From: Hahella sp. HN01
GTDB lineage: Bacteria > Pseudomonadota > Gammaproteobacteria > Pseudomonadales > Oleiphilaceae
Length of the DNA stretch: 53,809 nt
NCBI RefSeq assembly: GCF_018986435.1
Contig: NZ_JAHMIN010000040.1
Coordinates: 1 to 53,809, forward strand
Direction: 5' to 3'
Of this stretch, positions 17,197 through 25,268 are shown piece after piece; the first letter of the stretch is position 1, and each line of letters starts with the position of its first letter. Position numbers and translations under genes: made by a program. The notes beneath the pieces are model-generated. The model was not told the origin of the DNA, did not search any database, and saw only the letters and a list, made by a program, of their open reading frames with translations.

Positions 17197-18525
17197 ATGA
17201 AACAGTATTTCACTTGGCCGAAGTGTCTCCCCTGGATCGCCGCGGCCGCGCTCAGCGCAGGAGTTACCGCAGCGCAGGCCAAGCAACCGGCGGTCGCCAC
17301 CGCAGCCGCCGACCACCCTATCGTCATCGGCCATCGGGGCGCTCCCGGATACCGTCCTGAGCACACGCTCGCCAGCTACTGGCTGGCCATTCGCCAGGGC
17401 GCGGATTTTATCGAACCCGACCTCGTGCCAACCAAAGACGGACACCTGATCGCCCGCCATGAAAACGAGCTGGGCGGCTCCACTGACGTAGCGGATCACC
17501 CAGAATTCGCCGACCGCAAAACCACCAAAATGATCGACGGCGTCGCCATGACCGGCTGGTTCAGTGAAGACTTCACCCTGGCGGAAATCAAAACCTTGCG
17601 CGCCAAAGAGCGCATTCCGGAGGTACGTCCTCGCAACACGCGCTTTGACGGCAAATTCGCCATTCCCACGCTGGAAGAAATTATCGGCATGGTGCGTCTG
17701 ATCGAACATAACACCGGCAAAAAAGTCGGCCTCTATCCAGAAACCAAGCACCCCACTTACTTCGCGAAAGAAGGCGAGTTTCTGGAAGGCGGCAAAATCA
17801 ATATGTCCATCGGCCGCAAGTTGATCGAAACCCTGGTCAGCGAAAACTTCACCGATCCCACACGGGTTTACATTCAATCCTTCGAGGTTGAAAACCTGAT
17901 GGAATTGCAGAAGGACATCATGCCCAGCAACAACGTAGATCTGCCGCTGGTGCAGTTGTATGGCGACTTTGACGATATCTACGTACAACCGGACAGCAAC
18001 TTCTCTCGCCCCTACGACATGTACTACAACGCGAAACACGGCGCGGACATGGCAATGATCTATGGCGAGTTGAATGACCTGATCGAGGGCGGCGTCACCG
18101 ATACAACCGGATACGGCAAACTGGTCAGCCCGGAAACCGTCAAGTTTATTGCGGACAACTACGCGGAAGGCGTCGGCCCCTGGAAAAACAGCTTCCTGCT
18201 GCGCGCCAGCCTTGACGAAAAGGAAGACACCAACGGCGACGGCAAAGCTGAAGTTGGCAGTAAGCTGACCGGCGGCGTGCACCCCTTCCTGCAGGAAGCC
18301 CTGGCTAACGGACTGGAGATTCACCCTTATACGTTACGTGTGGAAGAACAGTTCCTGACCCTGCATCCGAACAACGAACCACAGACGCTGACTGGCGAAG
18401 CCATTCAAATGCTTGGTCTTGGGGTAAGCGGATTCTTTACGGATAACCCTGACCTGGGCGTCAGAGCGCGAGACATGTTCCTGAAAATCAACGAAGAAAG
18501 ACCAAGACACAGGAACAAAAAGTAA
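17197..18525 (+). CDS. periplasmic glycerophosphodiester phosphodiesterase (GlpQ-like)
   Basis: A 442-residue GDPD TIM-barrel enzyme that splits glycerophosphodiesters into sn-glycerol 3-phosphate and an alcohol. A signal peptide covers about residues 1-29 (KQYFTWPKCLPWIAAAALSA core, ending AQA). The catalytic set is visible: VIGHRGAPGYRPEHTLASY, then FIEPDLVPTKDGHLIARHE. An extra segment near residue 344 (DTNGDGKAE) looks like an EF-hand calcium loop. The ATG at 17197 has AGGGA upstream; an ATG nine codons earlier would spoil the signal peptide. It may release phosphate or glycerol from lipids outside the cell. Confidence 0.9.
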   Translation: MKQYFTWPKCLPWIAAAALSAGVTAAQAKQPAVATAAADHPIVIGHRGAPGYRPEHTLASYWLAIRQGADFIEPDLVPTKDGHLIARHENELGGSTDVADHPEFADRKTTKMIDGVAMTGWFSEDFTLAEIKTLRAKERIPEVRPRNTRFDGKFAIPTLEEIIGMVRLIEHNTGKKVGLYPETKHPTYFAKEGEFLEGGKINMSIGRKLIETLVSENFTDPTRVYIQSFEVENLMELQKDIMPSNNVDLPLVQLYGDFDDIYVQPDSNFSRPYDMYYNAKHGADMAMIYGELNDLIEGGVTDTTGYGKLVSPETVKFIADNYAEGVGPWKNSFLLRASLDEKEDTNGDGKAEVGSKLTGGVHPFLQEALANGLEIHPYTLRVEEQFLTLHPNNEPQTLTGEAIQMLGLGVSGFFTDNPDLGVRARDMFLKINEERPRHRNKK

Positions 18526-18539
18526 GACTTAACATTTCA

Positions 18540-18565
18540 GGGGAGGACCCGCCTCCCCTTTCTTC
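18540..18565 (+). terminator. rho-independent terminator after the phosphodiesterase gene
   Basis: GGGGAGG (18540-18546), loop ACCCG, CCTCCCC (18552-18558), then TTTCTT. Confidence 0.75.
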
Positions 18566-18573
18566 ACAGCTGA

Positions 18574-19386
18574 CTAGTCCCTGAACTTGGGCTCACGCTT
18601 CTGCATCTGCGCCATCATGGCTTCCTGAATATCCTCGCTGATCAACATCGCCGCATTCCAGGTAGCGACGTAATTCAGACTGTCCGCGACGCTGTGGTCA
18701 CGGGTGTATTTGATCATCTCTTTCGTGCCGCGAATCGCTAAAGGCGACTTGCTGGCGATCACCTGAGCAGTTTCCATGACGCCCGCCATCAAGGCTTCCG
18801 GCGACTCATATACACGATTAACCAAACCAATGGCCCGCGCCTCTTCCGCGTCGACCTTACGGCCGATATACGCCAGCTCCCGCATGACGCCATCGCCAAT
18901 GATATGCGGCAGTCTTTGCAACGTGCCCACATCCGCCGTCATGCCGATATCGATTTCCTTGATCTGCAGATAGCCTTCCGCAGAGATGTAGCGCATATCG
19001 CAACTCGCCACCATATCCACGCCGCCGCCGATACAACCGCCATGCAAGGCGGCAAGCACGGGTTTACGGCAGTCTTCAATGGCGGAGAGACAGCCTTGCA
19101 GCTTGAGAATCAGACGGCGCAGCTCTTCACGACGACGACCGTCGCACTTTTCCTTGCCGGTCATGACAGAAGCGAAGTCCATCAGGTCGATACCTGAGCA
19201 GAAGTGCTTACCCGCGCCGCGCAGCACCACTACCCGCACTGTGCTTTCCTGATCCGCCCGACGAAACGCCAGACCGATTTCTTCCCACATCGCCATGTTC
19301 AGCGCATTGGCTTTGTCGGGACGATTCAATTCAATGACGGCGACGCCGCCTTCCTGTGTAACGCTAAGTGTTGAGTATTCTGACAT
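18574..19386 (-). CDS. delta3,5-delta2,4-dienoyl-CoA isomerase (crotonase family)
   Basis: A 270-residue crotonase-fold enzyme. Oxyanion-hole parts are HFCSGIDL and LHGGCIGGGVDM. Three acidic residues typical of dienoyl-CoA isomerase appear: Asp in GGVDMVASCDMRY, Glu in IKEIDIG, and Asp in TADVGTLQRLP. This distinguishes it from ordinary enoyl-CoA hydratase. The enzyme shifts double bonds in 3,5-dienoyl-CoA during oxidation of unsaturated fatty acids with odd-position double bonds. It is followed on the same strand by no close partner; upstream is the PPTase gene on the same strand, 23 bases away, so the two may be co-transcribed with the PPTase first. Confidence 0.85.
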   Translation of the reverse strand: MSEYSTLSVTQEGGVAVIELNRPDKANALNMAMWEEIGLAFRRADQESTVRVVVLRGAGKHFCSGIDLMDFASVMTGKEKCDGRRREELRRLILKLQGCLSAIEDCRKPVLAALHGGCIGGGVDMVASCDMRYISAEGYLQIKEIDIGMTADVGTLQRLPHIIGDGVMRELAYIGRKVDAEEARAIGLVNRVYESPEALMAGVMETAQVIASKSPLAIRGTKEMIKYTRDHSVADSLNYVATWNAAMLISEDIQEAMMAQMQKREPKFRD

Positions 19387-19409
19387 TATTAGTATCCACT
19401 CTCTTTCTA

Positions 19410-20159
19410 TTATTGATGTCGCCAGTTTTCCGAACCAGCCAGAAGACTTGGCGAAACCTGGACGTAGCCCTGTCCCGGCAAGCCTTCAAAAAAGCGCATC
19501 GGGCGCGGCTCGCTCAGGGCCACTCCCAACAACTGCTCTTCACGCCATTGAAACAGCCCATAGCCACAGGCCGCACCTTCAGCAAATTCCGCCACCGCCA
19601 AGTCGCCATGCAGACGAAACGGCGCCCCGGACAGCAGTTCCGACATGGCCGAACCACGCCGTTTCACCTCCGCCTCTTTCAGCGTCCAGATACGAAAGAA
19701 GCATTGCGCCTGACTTTCTTCAGGTTGCCCGCACACCCACTGATATTCCTGCTCCGTATAAAAGCGACGCGCCAACGCCTTGACGTTGCGCCGCTCCGCG
19801 CGCTCAAGATCGAGCCCTACAGGCGTCTTCGCGATCGCCACCGCTACCCAGGCGCCGGCATGGGCGATGCTGAAACACCAGGCCGCATCCCTATCGCTCA
19901 GAAAAGGCTTGCCCTTGTCGCTGATGGCAATCGCGACCTCCGCCGGCTCGCAGTGCAGCCTTTCCGCCAGTTGAGTCCGAGCCAATGCCCGCCCCAGCAA
20001 AAAACTTAAACGCCCCTCGGGAAAACGAAACGAGGAAAGCCGTTCGTCTTCTCCTGGACCCAGCATGGCGCAGTAACGGCCATCAAGGCCCGGGTCGATC
20101 TGGCGAATATCAGCAAGATAGATGGCGCATTCAGGATGCTCGGAGGTAGACACGTTCAC
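19410..20159 (-). CDS. Sfp-type 4'-phosphopantetheinyl transferase
   Basis: A 249-residue protein that transfers phosphopantetheine from CoA to carrier-protein serines. Family motifs are in order: GKPFL, FSIAHAGAWVAVAI, the Mg-binding VGLDLE, and the WTLKEA motif in FFRIWTLKEAEVKRRG. The length is that of the broad-range Sfp class used for NRPS, PKS or siderophore synthesis rather than AcpS. The start is a GTG with a weak ribosome site, so the N-terminus is uncertain. No carrier-protein enzyme is encoded in this window. Confidence 0.88.
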   Translation of the reverse strand: MNVSTSEHPECAIYLADIRQIDPGLDGRYCAMLGPGEDERLSSFRFPEGRLSFLLGRALARTQLAERLHCEPAEVAIAISDKGKPFLSDRDAAWCFSIAHAGAWVAVAIAKTPVGLDLERAERRNVKALARRFYTEQEYQWVCGQPEESQAQCFFRIWTLKEAEVKRRGSAMSELLSGAPFRLHGDLAVAEFAEGAACGYGLFQWREEQLLGVALSEPRPMRFFEGLPGQGYVQVSPSLLAGSENWRHQ

Positions 20160-20358
20160 TAATCCGGGAGAATAAAGGCCTGTTATATAACAGATTTAAA
20201 GGCAGGTGTAAGGGCTTGCGGGCAAACTTTCCAACATTTCACCCGCATCGCGCCAGAGTTTGCGGCGATAAGTCACAGAAGAAAGGCCCCTGCGTGTATA
20301 GGGGCCGCCGGCTTAATACCGGTCTTTGAGTATGATTGAGGTTGGTTTCAGAGGGGCT

Positions 20359-20386
20359 AAAAAAAACAGGGACCATCCAGGTCCCT
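20359..20386 (-). terminator. rho-independent terminator after the small ORF 20451-20615
   Basis: AGGGACC (20368-20374) and GGTCCCT (20380-20386) form a hairpin. Read on the minus strand it is followed by about eight T with one interruption (complement of 20359-20367). A second minus-strand hairpin GGCCCC...GGGGCC lies at about 20285-20306. The only gene upstream of it on this strand that ends nearby is the 54-codon ORF. Confidence 0.75.
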
Positions 20387-20450
20387 ATTCACACAAAAGA
20401 AAGCGTTCAGCTACATCTTTTGGCGTTATGTTGTTTTGTTCAGCGGGCTA

Positions 20451-20615
20451 TTACACCCGGCGAGTCACAGTAGAAACGCGCAGTGCTTCAAGTGCGCTCA
20501 TTTCAAATTCCACCGGAGGAGCTTTGACTTCCGCCTTTTTCTCCTCAACTTGCTTACTGGAACGCTTCTCGCCGACGATTCGTCCCATCAGTGTTTCACG
20601 AAGACTTTTCAACAT
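20451..20615 (-). CDS. small hypothetical protein (54 aa)
   Basis: A short reading frame beginning MLKSLRETLMGRIVGEKR, with a charged Lys/Glu middle and the end LRVSTVTRRV. It is followed within 65 bases by a good minus-strand terminator, which supports a real transcript end. The ribosome site is weak. No known domain. It could be the last cistron after the ABC1 kinase gene (168 bases upstream). It may be a small soluble helical protein. Confidence 0.45.
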   Translation of the reverse strand: MLKSLRETLMGRIVGEKRSSKQVEEKKAEVKAPPVEFEMSALEALRVSTVTRRV

Positions 20616-20783
20616 GGACTTACTAGCTCACTACCGTATCAATACAACAACGCTTAGCTTTTCGCGAACGTTTATATTGCCACTGAGTTAGCTCGTTTTC
20701 CGTGAGAGATACGGCGTTACAAACCCAAACTACGTCACACTTCCGCCCGAAAAGGGCAGAAAGTGACCATTTTGGGCGCCTTA

Positions 20784-22130
20784 TCAGGCTGCGGAGGAAA
20801 GATCGAGGTAATCTTCCAGCTCCTTACGGAAAGCCGCCTGCACCCCTAATCGCATCATCATCCAGTAGTGACCGGCGATCATCCTGTCGATAAACAGGCT
20901 CTCCACGGGCGGCTGGAAAAAGTCCATGTACTTGAAAACGGTGGTAGCCTTGGACGCCACCTGCTTATGCAGATTAGAGCTGGCGAAGTCGAATTCCTCA
21001 TCCTTGCTGCGGAACGGACGTATGAAGATATCCCGCCACATGGCGTAGTAGTCCTGCTCCACCGCCGGCTTTCCGCTTACCCTGACGCCCAGGTCCACCA
21101 GATAATTGTCCAGCGCGTCATAATCCGCATTGAGCCCCGCCGTCAAAGCCTGACTGTAGGCGTGCACTATCTCCGGCTTCAGGCGTTTTACGCAGCCGAA
21201 GTCATACATGATGATAGAGCCGTCAGGGCGAAACGCGAAGTTGCCCGCGTGAGGGTCGCCATGAATCGCGTGAAACTTGAATAGCTGATCCGCCATGATG
21301 CGGAACAGGCGTCGGCCGATCAGGTTAATGACGTCCTGCCCGTATGCCTCTGCGCTGACCGCGCTGATGTGATCCCCTTCCACGCACTCCATGGTCAACA
21401 CCCGCTTACTGGATAGCTGACGCACGACGCTGGGAATGATCAAACCTTCATCCTTGGCGTGAAAGCGCTGGAAATCCGCAATGTTGCGGGCTTCATTCTC
21501 ATAATCCAGCTCTTCATTAAGACGCTCGCGAATTTCCTCGAACAGCTGATCAACGCTTTCTTTTGGCAGCTTGAGCAATCCCCCCAGTTTCAGCGTCAAC
21601 TTAAGCTGCTTGAGGTCAGAGTCCACGGATCGATCCACGCCTGGATACTGCACTTTGACGATAACCTCTTTCCCATCCAGCGTCATCGCCTTGTGAACCT
21701 GGCCTATGGATGCCGCTGCGTAGGGCTCCTCGCTGAATTCTTTGAACAGTTCTTCCGGCGCCGCGCCCAGCTCTCTCTCGACCTGCTTGGCGATCACCTC
21801 ATAGTCCATGGGCGGCGCTTCTTTCTGCAAGCGCTGCAACGCCTGAGAAAACTCTTTAGGTAAAAAATCCTGGGTCTGGGAGGCGATCTGCCCCACTTTC
21901 ATCACCGCGCCTTTTAATTCGCCAAGGGTGTCGGCGATTTGATTGGCCATCTTGTCGTAGGCCTTGGCTTGACGCTCCTCCTTGTCCTCTTCATTGAAGG
22001 CGCGTCGCACCCGCTCCGCCGCATAACTGCCCGCCACGGACGCCGTCATGCCGGCCAGCTTCAGAAACCGCTTGGTCCTGGTAGCCGGCGCTGTTTTTTG
22101 CTTGCTGTCGTCCTTTGTCCGCTTAGCCAA
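20784..22130 (-). CDS. ABC1/AarF/ADCK-family atypical kinase
   Basis: A 448-residue protein of the UbiB-related kinase-like family. Motifs: the KxGQ segment in GAVMKVGQIASQTQDFLP, the Ala-rich loop in EEPYAAASIGQVHKA, the catalytic-loop-like HGDPHAGNF and the metal-binding YDFGC. The C-terminus lacks the paired membrane helices of E. coli UbiB, so it is nearer to the soluble ADCK3-like/ABC1 group. The start is a TTG at 22130, favoured by a strong GGAGG six bases upstream. A perfect GTTAACC-AG-GGTTAAC repeat lies about 55 bases upstream. Likely linked to isoprenoid-quinone or lipid metabolism, as known for the family; the exact role is open. Confidence 0.85.
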   Translation of the reverse strand: MAKRTKDDSKQKTAPATRTKRFLKLAGMTASVAGSYAAERVRRAFNEEDKEERQAKAYDKMANQIADTLGELKGAVMKVGQIASQTQDFLPKEFSQALQRLQKEAPPMDYEVIAKQVERELGAAPEELFKEFSEEPYAAASIGQVHKAMTLDGKEVIVKVQYPGVDRSVDSDLKQLKLTLKLGGLLKLPKESVDQLFEEIRERLNEELDYENEARNIADFQRFHAKDEGLIIPSVVRQLSSKRVLTMECVEGDHISAVSAEAYGQDVINLIGRRLFRIMADQLFKFHAIHGDPHAGNFAFRPDGSIIMYDFGCVKRLKPEIVHAYSQALTAGLNADYDALDNYLVDLGVRVSGKPAVEQDYYAMWRDIFIRPFRSKDEEFDFASSNLHKQVASKATTVFKYMDFFQPPVESLFIDRMIAGHYWMMMRLGVQAAFRKELEDYLDLSSAA

Positions 22131-22182
22131 AATTTACCTCCACGGCGATTAAACTCTCTGGCGGAACTAGCATACTCCATAC

Positions 22183-22198
22183 GTTAACCAGGGTTAAC
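22183..22198. promoter_or_regulatory. palindrome upstream of the ABC1 kinase gene
   Basis: GTTAACC (22183-22189), AG, GGTTAAC (22192-22198), perfect 7-base arms, in the 170-base gap between the kinase and PilZ genes. Operator candidate; regulator unknown. Confidence 0.4.
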
Positions 22199-22301
22199 AT
22201 GGTTTGCTTTACAAGTTTTTCAGACAACAGCGGAAGTCGCCAGTTTTGACGTGAGATTGCGTAAATATGATGGGGTCGCGCCAATGGGAGGAGAGAAAAG
22301 A

Positions 22302-22724
22302 TCAGCCGGGATTGTTGCTGGAAAGCGGGCCGTTACGGATTTTGTTGATCAGTGAGTCGTAGCGGGAAAGAAGGGATTCAATCTGTTTGAGGTCTTTGCG
22401 AATCCTGTCGCTCTGCAGCATGCTGCCGCCCAAATTGAATTCAACCTCGTAGTCAAAGCAGCTACACACCTTCTGGCGGTCTTTAACATTGATTTCGACT
22501 TTTTTGATGGCGATATCGCCAAAGTCCATGGGCAGCTTGAGAGAAATGACCGCTTTGCCCCCGACCTGAAGGTTTTCATCCGTGCGCAACAGCATGCCTT
22601 CCGCGGAAAATTGCAGAATCTGCACCTTTACCCACTCCCGCGACAACAGTCCTCGCTTGATTTTTAATTCAGCATGCAGGTGGGTAGCTGGATTTTTCAA
22701 CCGACTCCTTGGGGACGCCTTCAT
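22302..22724 (-). CDS. PilZ-like domain protein, degenerate c-di-GMP motif
   Basis: A 140-residue protein with the beta-barrel pattern of PilZ domains (about residues 12-95) and a helical C-terminus (about 100-140). The usual N-terminal RxxxR is replaced by a less regular Arg cluster (PRSRLKN). The (D/N)xSxxG motif appears as QFSAEG. c-di-GMP binding is therefore uncertain. It lies downstream of a diguanylate cyclase on the same strand (about 160 bases), which supports a role in c-di-GMP signalling. The ATG at 22724 is chosen; a TTG six codons earlier is possible. Confidence 0.65.
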   Translation of the reverse strand: MKASPRSRLKNPATHLHAELKIKRGLLSREWVKVQILQFSAEGMLLRTDENLQVGGKAVISLKLPMDFGDIAIKKVEINVKDRQKVCSCFDYEVEFNLGGSMLQSDRIRKDLKQIESLLSRYDSLINKIRNGPLSSNNPG

Positions 22725-22885
22725 TTCTGGTTCTCGCGACAAACGACCGCCGAAACTCTAACCAAACGACCGTTTAAAAGCAAAAAAATGTTGATAGCGC
22801 CCACTTTCCCCCTAGCGGTGACTTTTTATCACATCACAACTCCTTTCCAAGCCTTTGGGGACGCGCACTTCACTGAATTCGCTCG

Positions 22886-23845
22886 TTATTTTTCATAGGT
22901 CGTGGCGCGGTTGCGTCCGCCTTGTTTGGAAGCGTACAAGGCGTTGTCGGCGCGCTCGATCCATTCTTTATGATCTTTAATCTTTTTATCCAGTTCAGCC
23001 AGCCCCAGGCTGATCGTGAAACGGATATCTTGCCCCTCGTGAGTGACTTCCAGATTCTCAATGCGGGTGCGCAGGCGCTCAGCGAAGTTCATGGCGTTTT
23101 TGCAGTCGGTATTCACCAATATGACGCCGAATTCTTCACCGCCGTAGCGGCCGGCGATATCCGTACTGCGCATGGTTTCCCGCAACGTGGCGGCCACCAG
23201 GCGAATCACTTCATCCCCGGCGGGGTGACCATAGGTGTCGTTGACCTTCTTGAAGTGATCAATATCGAACATGATCAGCGTGCTCGCCTCATTGGTGCGC
23301 TTCAGCCGCTGATACTCTTTCACTAGCTGTTCTTCCCAATAACCGCGGTTGTTGAGCTGAGTCAGTCGGTCGATGCGGCTGAGCTTTTCCAGTTTGGAGT
23401 TGGCGGCCTCCAATTGGCGGCGGTTACTGGCGATGTCGGTGACGTCGTATATGATCAGGCAGATGTTCTGCACTTCGCCGTTAGGCGACACCAAAGGCGT
23501 AATGGTGATGTTCTGGTACATGAACTCTTCCGTCCCGGTGATAGGACGGTAATTTTTGAAGCGGAACAGAAATGGACGCTGCTCCCAGGTGGTGAAGGTG
23601 CGGTTCTTGAGCAGGAATACGGATTGGGTTTTGTGCTTGAACCACTCCTCAGGTATTTCCTTGAAGACATCGAACAGCACCTGATCTTTCACCACATGCG
23701 GCCTCAGCCCGCTATGGTTCTCCATGAAGCTGTTCCAGACGTTGATGCGGTATTCCGAGTCCAGCACCACCAGTCCGACATCGATGGTCTGGAGCATATC
23801 CATTACCCAGTGGAATTCAGTAATGTCGAAGTGATTCTCAGCCAT
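22886..23845 (-). CDS. PAS-GGDEF diguanylate cyclase
   Basis: A 319-residue protein. A PAS domain (about residues 12-130; IDVGLVVLDSEYRINVWNSFME) is followed by a short coiled coil and a GGDEF domain (about 150-315). The active motif is RYGGEEFGVIL, and an inhibitory I-site (RSTD, five residues before GGEEF) is intact. The enzyme should make c-di-GMP from two GTP and be product-inhibited. There is no membrane segment, so it senses a cytoplasmic signal or partner. It follows the response-regulator/CheC-like gene by about 55 bases on the same strand. Confidence 0.92.
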   Translation of the reverse strand: MAENHFDITEFHWVMDMLQTIDVGLVVLDSEYRINVWNSFMENHSGLRPHVVKDQVLFDVFKEIPEEWFKHKTQSVFLLKNRTFTTWEQRPFLFRFKNYRPITGTEEFMYQNITITPLVSPNGEVQNICLIIYDVTDIASNRRQLEAANSKLEKLSRIDRLTQLNNRGYWEEQLVKEYQRLKRTNEASTLIMFDIDHFKKVNDTYGHPAGDEVIRLVAATLRETMRSTDIAGRYGGEEFGVILVNTDCKNAMNFAERLRTRIENLEVTHEGQDIRFTISLGLAELDKKIKDHKEWIERADNALYASKQGGRNRATTYEK

Positions 23846-23900
23846 GGATTTATCGTTTTCCTTTTATTTTTTATTACATACGCCTGACATTACGTACGCC

Positions 23901-24917
23901 CTATATTAGATACGCCACTTTATCGCGAAATACCGGCAGCGAGTCTTCCGTAAAAAGCAGCAGCAGATCGCAATTGATGTTGTAGTTCTCAATGCTGTAG
24001 CAAATCTCGATGGCCAGGGTTTTAGTCCAGCGCCAGTTGTTGTTGCTCAACAGGTCGCCGACGTTCACATGCTGCCCCAGCACCACCGGATGCCCCTGGC
24101 TGAAGGCGATGTCCAACTGTTCGGCGATGCCTTTGATGCAGGCGCCGATCAGCACTGAGGACACATCCATCAGCAGCTCCAGTTCAACCAGCTCATTCAG
24201 TTTGCCGTCATAACGCATCAGCTTCGCCATGTCCTTGAAGCTGGAGTCATGGAACAGCAGGAAGGCTTCGCCGGCGATACCTGAGCCGATAAACCCCTGA
24301 CATACGCCAGAATACGTATCGTTGTCCTCTGTCGCCTGCAGCGCCATTTGCAGTTCGGATATTTCCAGCAGATTCACCCGCGGTATCGGCAGCAGCACAA
24401 ACACATCCAGTAAACGCGCCAGCAGGTCGGCCGCCTGCCCCATGGCGACGTTGGCCACCTCCTGGAAGGCGTCGAACATGGAAATAGCGCCCTGATGGCT
24501 GACGGTGCGGTCCACCGCCGGGGCGGACTTCTTGGCCGGCGCATCGGACTCGTTGTAAAGACCGGTCTTCTGCAGAATCGCCGTCAACTCGTCGCCGTTG
24601 ATCGGCTTTTTAATAAAATCGAAAGCGCCCAGCCCAATTACGCGTTTTCTGGCGTCGGGCTGAATATCGCCGGATACGACAATGACGATCGTCGGCAACT
24701 CTTCCTTGCTGATCACCTCAAGCGTCTGATAGCCGTCCATAACCGGCATATTGAGGTCGAGAAATAACACATCCCCCAGCCCCTGATGAATCAGGTCAAT
24801 CGCTTCCTGGCCGTTGGCGGCGAAACTGACCTCAACATCCCAGCCCGCAGGCAGCGACTTGGCCATCTGCTTGCGCGCCACGCCTGAGTCATCGCAAATA
24901 AGAATGGGAATGGTCAT
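23901..24917 (-). CDS. response regulator with C-terminal CheC/CheX-like domain
   Basis: A 338-residue protein. The receiver domain (about residues 1-120) has ILICDDSG, the phospho-Asp in DVLFLDLNMPVMDGYQ, and IKKPI. A linker (DAPAKKSAPAVDRT) leads to a CheC-type domain (about 145-338) with AMGQAADLLARLLDVFVLLPIPRV and a later MDVSSVLIGACIKGIAEQL. CheC/CheX proteins are response-regulator phosphatases, so this could dephosphorylate itself or partner regulators. It is first in a three-gene signalling group with the diguanylate cyclase and the PilZ-like gene. Confidence 0.82.
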   Translation of the reverse strand: MTIPILICDDSGVARKQMAKSLPAGWDVEVSFAANGQEAIDLIHQGLGDVLFLDLNMPVMDGYQTLEVISKEELPTIVIVVSGDIQPDARKRVIGLGAFDFIKKPINGDELTAILQKTGLYNESDAPAKKSAPAVDRTVSHQGAISMFDAFQEVANVAMGQAADLLARLLDVFVLLPIPRVNLLEISELQMALQATEDNDTYSGVCQGFIGSGIAGEAFLLFHDSSFKDMAKLMRYDGKLNELVELELLMDVSSVLIGACIKGIAEQLDIAFSQGHPVVLGQHVNVGDLLSNNNWRWTKTLAIEICYSIENYNINCDLLLLFTEDSLPVFRDKVAYLI

Positions 24918-25268
24918 GTATAAGTCCAGTTATAGTTGTCTGCATGTACGATAGCGGTTGTTTGAATATGACTACTGAATCAAGCGAACGGTCTCCACCT
25001 GAGTTTCGCCAGTAGCCAATTTGCAGGCGGTCAAAATCTCCCTCTGGTTGGCTTATGAAGTCGAAATTTTAGGCGCGCTCTTGCCGATATCCTGTAGATA
25101 AGTAAAGATCATCTTGCCCTTATTGGCAAAAAAGAGCCGTCCATGACTGCTTGGAAAATTTAGAAAAATTGCCCGATGGCGCTTATAATCCGCGCTTTGC
25201 TTGCGCCGCGCCAAGGTTCCCGCGCGCTCAGCCGGATTCATTCAGCATTAGTCCCGGATCAGACCGCC
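24918..25268. other. divergent intergenic region upstream of tcdA
   Basis: About 350 bases without a gene. It contains a good candidate promoter for tcdA at 25160-25189. No repeat or RNA gene was recognised. Confidence 0.45.
25160..25189 (+). promoter_or_regulatory. candidate sigma-70 promoter of tcdA
   Basis: TTAGAA at 25160-25165, an 18-base spacer, and the consensus -10 TATAAT at 25184-25189, about 80 bases upstream of the ATG. Confidence 0.5.

Noticed and set aside
17179-18324. A 381-codon open frame on the minus strand
   Set aside because: It is opposite the glycerophosphodiesterase gene and has no recognisable domain or ribosome site.
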